Positions 25,240 through 34,363 are shown, numbered from the stretch's first letter. The stretch: DNA of 64,000 nucleotides from Terrimonas ferruginea DSM 30193 (GCF_000425585.1 NZ_AUDS01000009.1:275708-339707), one strand, 5' to 3'. Translations and numbers: made by a program. Notes: generated by a model from the sequence alone, not told the origin.

Positions 25240-27933
25240 ATGAAGCTTCAGTTTTATATACGGTTCCGCACAGAATTTGGAGAAAGCCTTTGGCTTGGGG
25301 GTAATCACCCGTCACTTGGATCGGATCAGCCGGAGAAGGCGGTTGCCATGGAATATCTCAACGAGGAATGCTGGAAGGCGGAGATCACCATCGATCGCAA
25401 AGACCTCAAAACCGCCCTGCAGTATAAATATTATTTCCAGAATAAGGATGGCGCACGCGTGGCAGAATGGGGCAATGACCGTGTACTCGATGCTCCTTCC
25501 AAAGATATTCGCGAAGTAATCCTGACCGATACCTGGAACCATGCCGGCGAGTTTGAGAACGCTTTTTATACCACTCCTTTCAAGGAAGTATTATTGCCGC
25601 AGCACAAAAGAACCAGCCGTTCCCGCAAGAAAAACAGCTTCACCCATCTCTTCAAGATAAAAGCACCCTTGCTGGGCAAACACGAAGCCGTTTGTATTTG
25701 TGGTGGCGCAGATGATTTGGGACACTGGAATACCGAAAACCCGGTATTGCTGACGGCAGAGGGAGATTGGTGGACGATTGGGGTTGACCTTTCCAACGCA
25801 GCCTTCCCGCTCGTTTATAAGTATGGCGTTTATGATACGCACGAAAAAACATTTGTCCGTTATGAAGACGGTGATAACCGCATGTTGCCTTTCGCTGCGC
25901 CGGAAGCAACACAAACGATCATTCATGATGGCTTTATTGCTTTACCCAATAATACCTGGAAAGGCGCCGGCGTTGCGATCCCCGTATTCAGTCTCCGCAG
26001 CAAGCACAGCTTTGGTGTAGGTGAATTTTCCGATATTAAATTGCTTGTGGACTGGGCAAGAAAAACAGGGCTCCGGCTTATTCAGTTGCTGCCGGTCAAT
26101 GATACGGTGGCTACGCACACCTGGGTTGATTCATATCCATATGCAGCTATTTCCGCTTTTGCGCTGCATCCTTTGTACATAAACCTGTCAAAGGTTGCCG
26201 GGAAAAAATATGCCGCACAGGTAACGGCATTGCGCAAAAAACAAAAACAACTCAACGATCTTCCGGAAGTGGACTATGAAGAAGTGATGCGTTTCAAAAT
26301 GGCAATGCTCAAAGAATTGTACCTGGAGATGGGCAAGGAGTGCCTCGAGTCGGAAGAGTATAAAGTTTTCCTCGAACGCAATCGTCACTGGCTGTTGCCT
26401 TATGCCGCTTTTTGTTATTACCGCGACAAATACGATACCTCACGTTTCGAATCCTGGAAAACAAACAGCGTGTTTAATCGCCAGGAAATTGAAAAATTCA
26501 TGACTTCACGCGCTGCCGCAGCACGCGAAGCTGGGTTGTATTGCTTTATACAATATCATCTTCACCTGCAACTCAAAGAAGCGGCAGATTATGCGCATCG
26601 CCATGGTGTGGTGCTCAAAGGTGATATTCCTATTGGTATTTACCGCTATGGCAGCGATGCCTGGGTAGCACCCGAACTGTACAACATGGACCAGCAGGCA
26701 GGCGCGCCACCCGATGATTTTACCGTAGTGGGCCAGAACTGGGGGTTCCCGACCTACAACTGGAAAAAGATGCAGGAAGACGGTTTTGATTGGTGGAAGA
26801 AACGATTCGAACAAATGAGCGAGTACTTCGATACGTTCCGTATCGATCACATCCTCGGATTCTTCCGTATCTGGAGTATTCCTGCACATGCCGTGCAGGG
26901 AATTCTCGGACATTTCGTTCCCTGCATTCCCGTTCATTATACCGAATTTGGCGAGAACGGCATCTGGTTTGAAAAAGAACGTTTCTGCCGCCCTTTTATA
27001 AATGACACGGTGCTGCATGAAATATTCGGCGACGACGCCGATACGGTGCGCCAGCACTACCTGACGCCAAACACACATGGCGGTTATGATCTGTTACCTG
27101 CATTTGATACGCAGAAAAAAGTGGAAGCACATTTCACCGCCATTGCTTCCCCGGAACAGGAAAAGATCAAATTCGGTTTATACGAACTTGTGGCCAACGT
27201 GATTCTGTTTGAAGAAGAAGGCAGCAATGGCCTGTCTTATCATTTCCGCATTTCAATGGAATCGACCTGGTCTTACCGCTTCCTGATACCACATGTGCAG
27301 CAGAAACTCCGCGAACTGTACATCAATTATTTCTATCACCGGCAGGATGATTTCTGGAAAAAGGAAGCGATGCAAAAACTTCCTTACCTCAAGGCTGCGA
27401 CAAACATGCTGATCTGCGGCGAAGATTTGGGAATGGTGCCGCACAGCGTACCGGAAGTGATGCAGGAACTGGGTATCCTCAGTCTCGAGATCCAGCGCAT
27501 GCCGAAAGATCCGTCGAAGCCGTTCTTCATTCCCTCCGAAGCGCCTTATTTATCTGTCATCACGCCTTCCACACACGATATGAGTACTGTGCGTGCCTGG
27601 TGGGAGGAAAATCGTGAACGTACACAGAACTTCTATAACCACGTGCTGGGCCAATGGGGTGATGCGCCTTTTTATTGCGAAGCATGGGTGAACCGTGCCA
27701 TCGTGCTGCAACATCTTTATTCACCAGCCATGTGGAGTATTTTCCAGTTACAGGATCTTCTCGGAATGAGCGATACACTGCGCCGCGAAAACCCGCAGGA
27801 AGAACGGATCAACAATCCGGCCGTACCGCAACATTACTGGAGATACAGAATGCATATAAAACTGGAAGACCTGCTGAACGAAGATGCTTTCAATGAAGAA
27901 TTGAAAGAATACGTGAAAAACAGCGGACGTTAA
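25240..27933 (+). CDS. malQ: 4-alpha-glucanotransferase with two starch-binding domains (GH77)
   Basis: This enzyme transfers alpha-1,4-glucan segments between maltodextrins in the cytoplasm. It has 897 residues. Two CBM20-like domains come first (about 1-100 with SLWLGGNHPSLG, and about 138-240 with AVCICGGADDLGHWNTENPV). A GH77 barrel then runs from about 250 to the end, with catalytic Asp in FDTFRIDHILGFFRIWSIP, Glu in MLICGEDLGMVP and Asp in TPSTHDMSTVRAWWEE. The architecture is that of plant DPE2, which acts on maltose and branched glucan, rather than the shorter E. coli MalQ. The start at 25240 matches the first CBM strand. Confidence 0.94.
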   Translation: MKLQFYIRFRTEFGESLWLGGNHPSLGSDQPEKAVAMEYLNEECWKAEITIDRKDLKTALQYKYYFQNKDGARVAEWGNDRVLDAPSKDIREVILTDTWNHAGEFENAFYTTPFKEVLLPQHKRTSRSRKKNSFTHLFKIKAPLLGKHEAVCICGGADDLGHWNTENPVLLTAEGDWWTIGVDLSNAAFPLVYKYGVYDTHEKTFVRYEDGDNRMLPFAAPEATQTIIHDGFIALPNNTWKGAGVAIPVFSLRSKHSFGVGEFSDIKLLVDWARKTGLRLIQLLPVNDTVATHTWVDSYPYAAISAFALHPLYINLSKVAGKKYAAQVTALRKKQKQLNDLPEVDYEEVMRFKMAMLKELYLEMGKECLESEEYKVFLERNRHWLLPYAAFCYYRDKYDTSRFESWKTNSVFNRQEIEKFMTSRAAAAREAGLYCFIQYHLHLQLKEAADYAHRHGVVLKGDIPIGIYRYGSDAWVAPELYNMDQQAGAPPDDFTVVGQNWGFPTYNWKKMQEDGFDWWKKRFEQMSEYFDTFRIDHILGFFRIWSIPAHAVQGILGHFVPCIPVHYTEFGENGIWFEKERFCRPFINDTVLHEIFGDDADTVRQHYLTPNTHGGYDLLPAFDTQKKVEAHFTAIASPEQEKIKFGLYELVANVILFEEEGSNGLSYHFRISMESTWSYRFLIPHVQQKLRELYINYFYHRQDDFWKKEAMQKLPYLKAATNMLICGEDLGMVPHSVPEVMQELGILSLEIQRMPKDPSKPFFIPSEAPYLSVITPSTHDMSTVRAWWEENRERTQNFYNHVLGQWGDAPFYCEAWVNRAIVLQHLYSPAMWSIFQLQDLLGMSDTLRRENPQEERINNPAVPQHYWRYRMHIKLEDLLNEDAFNEELKEYVKNSGR

Positions 27934-27996
27934 ACGTGGAAAAACCAAGGTGTGTTGATTGCATTTGCCTAATTTCACGGCACAATTTACGCACGC

Positions 27997-29034
27997 ATGA
28001 AACTCCATTATAATTCGTTCGATCTTCGTTTTCATCATCCTTTTACCATTTCAAAAGGAACCAAAACGCATCAGCCCATGCTGATCGTTGCGTTGGAACA
28101 TCTGGGCATCACCGGCTATGGTGAAGCGCCCGCTATTACCTACTATGATATCACGGTAGATAAGATGATCGCCGATATACAGGCAAAGAAAATGTTTATC
28201 GAAAAGTTTGCCTTCACCGAACCTTCCCGTTACTGGCATTATCTCCATCATCTGCTGCCGCAAAATCCTTTCCTCGTGTGTGCACTCGATATTGCCGCAT
28301 GGGATATGTATGGAAAATTCAAAAACAGCCGCCTGGATGAACTGTTCAAAGCAGAGTTGGCTCCTTTGGATAAGCCGTTACCGCTCTGCGATTTTACCAT
28401 TGGTATCGACTCTGTAGAAAAGATGGTTGCCAAGATGCAGGAGAAACCCTGGCCGATCTATAAAGTGAAAGTAGGCACAGCCGATGATATCGCAATCGTA
28501 AAAGCATTGCGTGAGAAAACGGATGCCGTTATCCGTGTAGATGCCAATGCCGGATGGGATCTGGAAACAGCACTCAAACTGATGCCGCAACTCAGCGAAC
28601 TGGGTGTCGAGTTCGTTGAACAACCATTGGCTAAGGACAACTGGGAGGGCATGAAAGTACTTTACAGGGAATCTTCATTGCCGCTGTATGCAGACGAATC
28701 ATGTGTGTTCGAATCAGACGTTGCACGTTGTAAAGATCATTTTCACGGGATCAATATCAAACTGACCAAATGCAGCGGCCTTACGCCTGCACTCCGCATG
28801 ATCCGCCAGGCGAGAGAACTGGAGCTGTCAGTTATGGTAGGCAGTATGAACGAATCCACCGTCGGTTCGGCAGCCATCGCACATTTGCTTCCTTATATCG
28901 ATCATGTAGATATGGATGGCCCCCTGTTGCAGGACGAAGACGTGGCCACCGGTCTGGTGTATGACCAGGGCGTGGTCACTTATGGCCAGGGCCCCGGCCT
29001 TGGGATCAACTATACCGGTCTCTACGAACGATAG
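27997..29034 (+). CDS. Dipeptide epimerase (enolase superfamily)
   Basis: This is a 345-residue member of the mandelate racemase/muconate lactonizing group, closest by motif to L-Ala-D/L-Glu epimerases. Acid-base lysines lie in YKVKVG (K156, K158) and KLTKCSG (K258). Metal ligands are D182 (RVDANAGW), E208 (EFVEQPL) and D233 (ADESC), and the end has DMDGPLL. The probable reaction is epimerisation of a dipeptide from peptidoglycan recycling; the exact dipeptide cannot be told from sequence. It is 63 nt downstream of malQ in the same direction. No peptidase or murein permease is adjacent. Confidence 0.9.
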   Translation: MKLHYNSFDLRFHHPFTISKGTKTHQPMLIVALEHLGITGYGEAPAITYYDITVDKMIADIQAKKMFIEKFAFTEPSRYWHYLHHLLPQNPFLVCALDIAAWDMYGKFKNSRLDELFKAELAPLDKPLPLCDFTIGIDSVEKMVAKMQEKPWPIYKVKVGTADDIAIVKALREKTDAVIRVDANAGWDLETALKLMPQLSELGVEFVEQPLAKDNWEGMKVLYRESSLPLYADESCVFESDVARCKDHFHGINIKLTKCSGLTPALRMIRQARELELSVMVGSMNESTVGSAAIAHLLPYIDHVDMDGPLLQDEDVATGLVYDQGVVTYGQGPGLGINYTGLYER

Positions 29035-29110
29035 TCCGGTCTCTTCCGCTCCCGGAATCGCATATACGGCCCACTGCGGGGGAAAACCGCAATGCCCTTC
29101 ATCCCGGCCT

Positions 29111-29118
29111 TAAATTTG
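29111..29118 (+). promoter_or_regulatory. -7 box (TAAATTTG) for the DUF6089 gene
   Basis: A full TAnnTTTG match 24 nt before the ATG at 29143. Confidence 0.45.
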
Positions 29119-29142
29119 CTGTTTGCGTAATCAAACTTAGTT

Positions 29143-29997
29143 ATGCGTAAATCCGGTTTCCTGGTGTTCGGGCTTCTTTTGCTTGGACATTTTGCTGACG
29201 CCCAGCGTTTTCACCTGGGATTATTTGGTGGAGCAGCGGCCTACAACGGCGATCTGACGGAGAAGATTTTTCCCCGGAAAACAACCAACGGCGCTGTCGG
29301 GCTTACCGGCAACTACGAATTGACCGATAAACTGATGCTCAGAGCAGGGTTTACCTACGCAGTAGTCGGCGGTGCGGATCGCTTCAGTTCCAAACCCGAC
29401 CTCGTTGCCCGTAACCTGTCTTTTGAAACGTCCCTGGCTGAATTCAGCCTTGTTGGAGAGTATTATCTCTTCAATCTGAACGAAAACCGTTTTTCGCCTT
29501 ATGTGTTTGCGGGGCTTGGCGTTTTTCGTTTCAATCCTTACGCTTATACAACCTCCGGGGAAAAAGTATACCTCAAACCGCTCAGCACGGAAGGACAGGG
29601 CCTTGAAGGCTATCCCGACAGAAAACCGTACAGTCTTACCCAACTCAATATACCGTTCGGTGGTGGCGTTAAATATGCCATTACAGAGAATCTTCGTGTG
29701 GGGCTGGAACTGAACATGCGCAAGCTGTTCACCGATTATCTCGATGACGTGAGCAAGAATTACATTGACGCCACCGACCTGCTGACAGCTCGCGGCCAAC
29801 TGGCCGTGGATATGTCGTACCGCGGCGATGAACTGCCCGGCGGCAACCCTGATTATCCCGCCAAAGACCTTCAGCGCGGAAGCCCCAAAAGCAATGACTG
29901 GTATTATACGATGGGCCTGCACCTGACTTATCGTTTTGGTAACGGAGGTGGCGGTGGCCGCAGAAGCCGTTATGGCTGTCCGACTGTACCGCTTTGA
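29143..29997 (+). CDS. DUF6089-type outer membrane beta-barrel protein
   Basis: This is a 284-residue protein with signal peptide MRKSGFLVFGLLLLGHFADAQ and an eight-stranded-looking OmpW/DUF6089-like barrel. Characteristic pieces are LGLFGGAAAYNGDL at the start, YYLFNLNENRFSPYVFAGLG in the middle, and YTMGLHLTYRFGNG as the last strand. The tail after it is Gly- and Arg-rich (GGGGGRRSRYGCPTVPL). In Bacteroidota such proteins are common beside polysaccharide or gliding genes, but no such neighbour is seen here. The function is unknown. Confidence 0.88.
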   Translation: MRKSGFLVFGLLLLGHFADAQRFHLGLFGGAAAYNGDLTEKIFPRKTTNGAVGLTGNYELTDKLMLRAGFTYAVVGGADRFSSKPDLVARNLSFETSLAEFSLVGEYYLFNLNENRFSPYVFAGLGVFRFNPYAYTTSGEKVYLKPLSTEGQGLEGYPDRKPYSLTQLNIPFGGGVKYAITENLRVGLELNMRKLFTDYLDDVSKNYIDATDLLTARGQLAVDMSYRGDELPGGNPDYPAKDLQRGSPKSNDWYYTMGLHLTYRFGNGGGGGRRSRYGCPTVPL

Positions 29998-30035
29998 GAA
30001 GGTTTAAAGCGTAAGGTGTAAGGTTTAACAGCCTT
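29998..30035 (+). repeat. Heptamer array after the DUF6089 stop codon (variant of the WWTAAGT repeat)
   Basis: Beginning four bases after the stop codon there are about four 7-bp units of the type NNTAAGG (tttaaag, cgtaagg, tgtaagg, tttaaca), then ccttaag. The pattern is related to the WWTAAGT arrays at other sites and has the same orientation relative to the gene. Confidence 0.55.
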
Positions 30036-30399
30036 AAGTAGTCCTTTGCTTGAAATTGACGCTGGTTGGTGAACGACACCACAACTGTTCGGGACGTTTA
30101 TGCCCAGGAGCTTCTTTTCATTTTTAAACGTAAAGGCGGCGTGAGGTATAAGCTAGCGCCCTTGTTGGTCTCCCGACCAAGAAGGCGTCGGGAGACCAAC
30201 AAGGGCGTGATGTCGGATTGACAGGGTTTAACATCTCGCTGGTTCCTGTCGACACCTCACGATTGACGAGTGCTCTTGGTTAGGCCGATACTTCGGCCTC
30301 AAGGGAAATATCGGGAACTCTCAGGTTGCCTCAACCCGCATTCCCCGCAATTCTCAAAATTATCAAATCCCGAAGCCTCGGGATCAAATTATCTCCACG
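30036..30399. other. Intergenic region with nested inverted repeats, no gene seen
   Basis: No supported reading frame lies here. The region has a large hairpin: a 21-bp perfect stem (30157-30177 with 30187-30207, 9-nt loop), enclosed by an outer 8-bp pair (CGTGAGGT at 30140-30147 with ACCTCACG at 30254-30261). Further right are AGGCCGA-TACT-TCGGCCT (30283-30300) and ATCCCGAAGCCTCGGGA (30367-30383); the latter occurs again at 47903-47919. Confidence 0.7.
30157..30207. repeat. Perfect 21-bp-stem inverted repeat
   Basis: The left arm 30157-30177 begins CGCCCTTGTTGG and the right arm 30187-30207 is its exact reverse complement, separated by 9 nt. There is no T-run next to it on either strand, so it is not a simple terminator. 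Confidence 0.9.
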
Positions 30400-30407
30400 T
30401 ACCTTTG
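30400..30407 (+). promoter_or_regulatory. -7 box (TACCTTTG) for the ubiD-like gene
   Basis: A full TAnnTTTG match that ends 8 nt before the ATG at 30416. The transcript start would be at or very near the start codon. Confidence 0.5.
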
Positions 30408-30415
30408 CGTCTATT

Positions 30416-32341
30416 ATGGCATACAAAGATCAGCAGGCTTTTATCGACGCACTTGAACAGGCAGGAGAATTGATACGCATCAAAACTTATGTTGATCCGA
30501 AGCTCGAGATCGCAGAAATAACCGATCGCGTGAGCAAGGAACCAGGTGGAGGAAAAGCACTGTTATTCGAAAATACCGGCTACGATTTTCCCGTGCTGAT
30601 GAACGCATACGGCAGCGACAAACGGATGTGCATGGCACTTGGTGTCAATCATCTTGATGACGTAGCCGCTGATATTGAAGGACTTTTCAAATTACTGGCT
30701 TCTCCCAAGGAAAGTATTCTTGATAAACTGAGACTGCTTCCCAAACTCGGGCAATTTGCCTCCTGGATGCCCAAAGTAATAAAAGGCAGAGGCGCCTGCC
30801 AGGAAGTAGTAATGGAGCAACCCGATATCACCAAACTTCCGGTGATCACCTGCTGGCCCAAAGACGGCGGCCCGTTTGTTACGCTGCCCGTGATCCATAC
30901 CCGCGATCCGCTGACCAAAACGCGCAACGTAGGTATGTACCGGATGCAGGTGTTTGGCCCGACGCTTACCGGTATGCACTGGCATAAGCACAAGGTGTCG
31001 GCACGCCATTTCGCCGAATACAAAAAACTCAACAAACGCATGCCTGTAGCTGTGGCATTGGGCGGAGACCCTGCTTATGCTTATTCCGCTACTGCACCGT
31101 TGCCCGACAACGTTGATGAATACATGCTCGCCGGTTTTCTCCGTAAAAAGAAAGTAGAACTGGTAAAATGTATCAGTCAGCCCGATATCGAAGTGCCTGC
31201 CGATGCCGACTTCGTGATTGAAGGATACGTTGATCCCAATGATGAACTCATCTGGGAAGGACCTTTTGGCGACCATACCGGTTATTATTCACTGCCTGAC
31301 TGGTATCCTCGTTTTCACATCACCGCCATTACACATAAAAAAAATCCGGTGTATCCTGCTACCATCGTTGGCATTCCTCCACAGGAAGATGCCTGGCTGG
31401 GTAAGGCTACAGAGCGCATTTTCCTGGCACCGATAAAAATGACGATGATTCCCGAGATCACAGACATGGATATGCCGGTTGAAGGTGTCTTCCATAACCT
31501 CGTGATCGCGCAGATTCAGAAAGATTATGCAGGGCAGGGACAGAAAGTGATGAATGCCATGTGGGGCGCCGGACAGATGATGTTCAATAAAATATTGGTG
31601 ATCGCCGACAAGGGCGTTTCCATTACCAATTATGGCGAACTCGCACGGTATGTATTCCGCAACCTCGATCCATCCATGGATGTTTATTTTTCACAAGGTC
31701 CGATGGATGTACTCGACCATAGCTGCAGCAAACTGGGCTTCGGCGGTAAAATGTGCATCGATGGCACAAAGAAAACAACCGAAGAAATCAACGATCATGT
31801 TGCACCATCGCCGGATAAAATAACCATAGACGGAGCGCAATGGCTCGAAACGTTTAAGGAAATAAAATCGGTCAATACTTCACTGCTGGCACAGGATATT
31901 CCCTGCCTGATTGTAGGGATAAAAAAAGAACGCCGCGGGCATGTGCGCGAACTGCATGCCCAACTTGCCGGTCTTCCTGAAACGGAAGGGGTGAAGATGA
32001 TTCTCTATGTAGAACATACCGTCAATGCAAATGATCTCGCTACTTCACTGTGGAGATTTTGCAATAACCTCGATCCCCGGCGTGATAGCGTGGTGCACGA
32101 ACGTCCATCAACCCGCGTGCCGGGGAAAACCGTGGCCTGTATGGGATTGGACGGCACGTTGAAAACAAAAGAACTCGACGATTTCCAGCGCGACTGGCCC
32201 AATATCATCGTAGCAGATGAAGCAACGATTAAAGCGGTTGATGCGAAGTGGGATCAGTTGAATATCGGGCCATTCATTGCTTCGCCATCACTGAAATACA
32301 AAGATCAGCAGTATGGTCTCGAAGCAGTGGCCAATGCTTAA
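30416..32341 (+). CDS. UbiD family decarboxylase (menaquinone biosynthesis type)
   Basis: This is a 641-residue UbiD family enzyme, a prenylated-FMN-dependent aromatic acid decarboxylase. The long form is the one annotated for menaquinone biosynthesis in Bacteroidota. Family motifs are NVGMYRMQVFGP, THWHKHK-type GMHWHKHKVSARHFAEY, VAVALGGDPAYAYSATAPLP, the acidic segment ELIWEGPFGDHTGYYS, and LDHSCSKLGFGGKMCID. The start at 30416 fits the family N-terminus and the -7 box just before it; a frame extension to 30326 is rejected because it passes through the palindromes. An ATP-grasp gene follows after 9 nt. The FMN prenyltransferase partner UbiX is not in the window. Confidence 0.92.
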   Translation: MAYKDQQAFIDALEQAGELIRIKTYVDPKLEIAEITDRVSKEPGGGKALLFENTGYDFPVLMNAYGSDKRMCMALGVNHLDDVAADIEGLFKLLASPKESILDKLRLLPKLGQFASWMPKVIKGRGACQEVVMEQPDITKLPVITCWPKDGGPFVTLPVIHTRDPLTKTRNVGMYRMQVFGPTLTGMHWHKHKVSARHFAEYKKLNKRMPVAVALGGDPAYAYSATAPLPDNVDEYMLAGFLRKKKVELVKCISQPDIEVPADADFVIEGYVDPNDELIWEGPFGDHTGYYSLPDWYPRFHITAITHKKNPVYPATIVGIPPQEDAWLGKATERIFLAPIKMTMIPEITDMDMPVEGVFHNLVIAQIQKDYAGQGQKVMNAMWGAGQMMFNKILVIADKGVSITNYGELARYVFRNLDPSMDVYFSQGPMDVLDHSCSKLGFGGKMCIDGTKKTTEEINDHVAPSPDKITIDGAQWLETFKEIKSVNTSLLAQDIPCLIVGIKKERRGHVRELHAQLAGLPETEGVKMILYVEHTVNANDLATSLWRFCNNLDPRRDSVVHERPSTRVPGKTVACMGLDGTLKTKELDDFQRDWPNIIVADEATIKAVDAKWDQLNIGPFIASPSLKYKDQQYGLEAVANA

Positions 32342-32350
32342 TCAGCTTAT

Positions 32351-33397
32351 ATGACGGATCAATCCGCAACGATCAATATTCTCATGACGGGTGGCGGCGC
32401 TCCCGGTGCCGCCGGTATTTTGCATTGCCTGAAACAATGCCCCGCATTCAGGATATGGACAGCAGATGCATCGCCTGATGCCGTATCGCGGCATTTGCAC
32501 GACCGGTTCGAATTGATTCCCGTAGCAGCGGATACGGATTATATCCCGCAAATGCTTTCGCTTTGCCACGCCAGAAATATCCAGGTAGTCATGCCGCTCG
32601 TAACACGGGAGCTGATGACGCTCGCTGGTTTTGCCGATCTCTTCAAAATGCATGGAACAGAAATATTGGTATCGCCGGTAAACTCGTTGGAACTGGCCAA
32701 TGATAAAGGAAATTTATACCGCGCTTTACAAATGCACGGATTGCCCGTGCCAGCCTTCCGCATCGTGCATACCATAGAAGAGTTTGATAATGCCGTTAAC
32801 GAATTGGGTTATCCCGCGCGTCCGGTTTGCTTTAAACCATGCCAGGGAAATGGCAGCCGTGGTTTTCGCGTACTCGATGCATCGCTCGACGAGGCCGACT
32901 GGTTGTTCCATCAAAAACCTTCAGGCATTCACATCACTTTGTCCGAAGCGCAACGCCTGCTGCAATTAAAACCGTTTCCACCACTACTGGTGGCCGAGTT
33001 TCTTCCGGGCGAAGAATATTCAGTGGATTGCCTCGCGAACCACGGCGAAACCGTTATTGCCATACCTCGTTTGCGCAGCAAAATGATCAACGGCATCAGT
33101 GTCAGTGGCACGTTTATGCAGGACGAAGAAATAATCAACTATTGCACCGCCATTATCCGGATGCTTGGGCTGCATGGCAATATTGGCATACAGGTAAGGC
33201 GTTCGGTCAACGGGCAGCCTTTGTTACTGGAAGTGAATCCCCGTGTACAGGGAACGATTGTTGCGGCATTGGGTGCGGGCGTAAACCTGCCGGTACTGGC
33301 AGTAAAGCAGGCACTGGGTTGGCCTGTCGCGACGGATGAGCTAAAAGTGAAATGGGGAACACATTTCATGCGTTACTGGCAGGAAGTGTTTTATTAA
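32351..33397 (+). CDS. ATP-grasp enzyme of unknown substrate
   Basis: This is a 348-residue ATP-grasp ligase similar in layout to the carbamoyl-phosphate-synthase/PylC-like group. A Rossmann pre-ATP-grasp domain (INILMTGGGAPGAAGILHCL) covers 1-110. The ATP-grasp fold follows, with KGNLYRALQMHGLPVPAF, VCFKPCQGNGSRGF, LLVAEFLPGEEYSVDC and metal-binding LLLEVNPRVQGTIVAALGAG. It should join a carboxylate to an amine or similar with ATP hydrolysis; the substrates are unknown. It starts 9 nt after the UbiD-like gene, so co-transcription is likely, and a shared pathway is possible but unproven. Confidence 0.88.
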   Translation: MTDQSATINILMTGGGAPGAAGILHCLKQCPAFRIWTADASPDAVSRHLHDRFELIPVAADTDYIPQMLSLCHARNIQVVMPLVTRELMTLAGFADLFKMHGTEILVSPVNSLELANDKGNLYRALQMHGLPVPAFRIVHTIEEFDNAVNELGYPARPVCFKPCQGNGSRGFRVLDASLDEADWLFHQKPSGIHITLSEAQRLLQLKPFPPLLVAEFLPGEEYSVDCLANHGETVIAIPRLRSKMINGISVSGTFMQDEEIINYCTAIIRMLGLHGNIGIQVRRSVNGQPLLLEVNPRVQGTIVAALGAGVNLPVLAVKQALGWPVATDELKVKWGTHFMRYWQEVFY

Positions 33398-33442
33398 CAA
33401 CCCATCCTTTATTTTTTAAGTAAATTGTTATCCTAAATAATC

Positions 33443-34363
33443 ATGATGAGAAAATTAAGCGCCAGCTTCCTGTTGAGTTTTGCCACCTTATTGGGCTGTG
33501 CACAACCCGATATCAAGAAAGCTGATTCTGACAATACCCTGCTCTGGCGTATCAGCGGTAAGGATCTGAAACAGCCATCTTACATCTTCGGCACTATTCA
33601 CCTGTTGTGCAAAGACGATGCGGGCATCAGCGGTAATATGGAAAAACTGATCGGTCGCGTAGATGAGGTTTATTTTGAAGTGGACCTCGACAATATGCTC
33701 GAAATGATGCAGTCCATGAAGCAGATGAAGATGAAAGGCGATACTACGTTAAAAGATCTGTTGAGTGAAGCCGACTACCTGATAGTAAAAGAATACTTCG
33801 ATAAAAAAGGAGGGATGCTTCCGTTCTCCATGCTGGAAGGGTATAAGCCGATGCTGGCGGCTTCCGTGATCAGCGAATCATCCCTGCCCTGCGGCAAAAC
33901 GGCAATGATGGAACAGATTCTCATGGAAAAAGCCAAGGGAAAGAAAAAAACGATCCAGGGACTGGAATCGATGTCTTATCAGTTAAGCATTCTCGACCAG
34001 ATTCCTTATAAACAACAGGCCGAACAACTGGTGGCCTATATCAAAAAAGTAGAAGCCGGAGACGGAGATAACAAGGAACTAGACGAACTGATGTCGGCCT
34101 ACCGCGAGCAGGATTTGAAAAAACTTGAACAGTTGATGTTGAAATCGGAAGTGGGGCTTACCGAGTTCACTGAAATATTGTTATTCAAACGCAACCGCAA
34201 CTGGGTGGAAAAACTGAAAACGTTGCTGCCCGGTAAAACATTACTGATAGCCGTAGGTGCGGGCCACCTGCCTGGAGCCGAAGGAGTGATCAACCTGCTT
34301 CGTAAAGCCGGCTATACCGTAGAGCCGCTGGACAATACTGTGGTGGCCGGAACGACGATTTGA
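33443..34363 (+). CDS. TraB/GumN family lipoprotein
   Basis: This is a 306-residue TraB/GumN protein. The family is related to Tiki-type metalloproteases by the paired GX2H motifs, here FGTIHLL (about 50-56) and AVGAGHLPG (about 271-279). A signal with lipobox LLGC at residues 16-19 suggests anchoring in a membrane. Glu and Asn/Arg residues typical of the active site lie in EVYFEVDLDNM and FKRNRNWVEKL. Peptidase activity is an inference from the family. The stop codon at 34361-34363 is followed by octamer and heptamer repeats. Confidence 0.9.
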   Translation: MMRKLSASFLLSFATLLGCAQPDIKKADSDNTLLWRISGKDLKQPSYIFGTIHLLCKDDAGISGNMEKLIGRVDEVYFEVDLDNMLEMMQSMKQMKMKGDTTLKDLLSEADYLIVKEYFDKKGGMLPFSMLEGYKPMLAASVISESSLPCGKTAMMEQILMEKAKGKKKTIQGLESMSYQLSILDQIPYKQQAEQLVAYIKKVEAGDGDNKELDELMSAYREQDLKKLEQLMLKSEVGLTEFTEILLFKRNRNWVEKLKTLLPGKTLLIAVGAGHLPGAEGVINLLRKAGYTVEPLDNTVVAGTTI

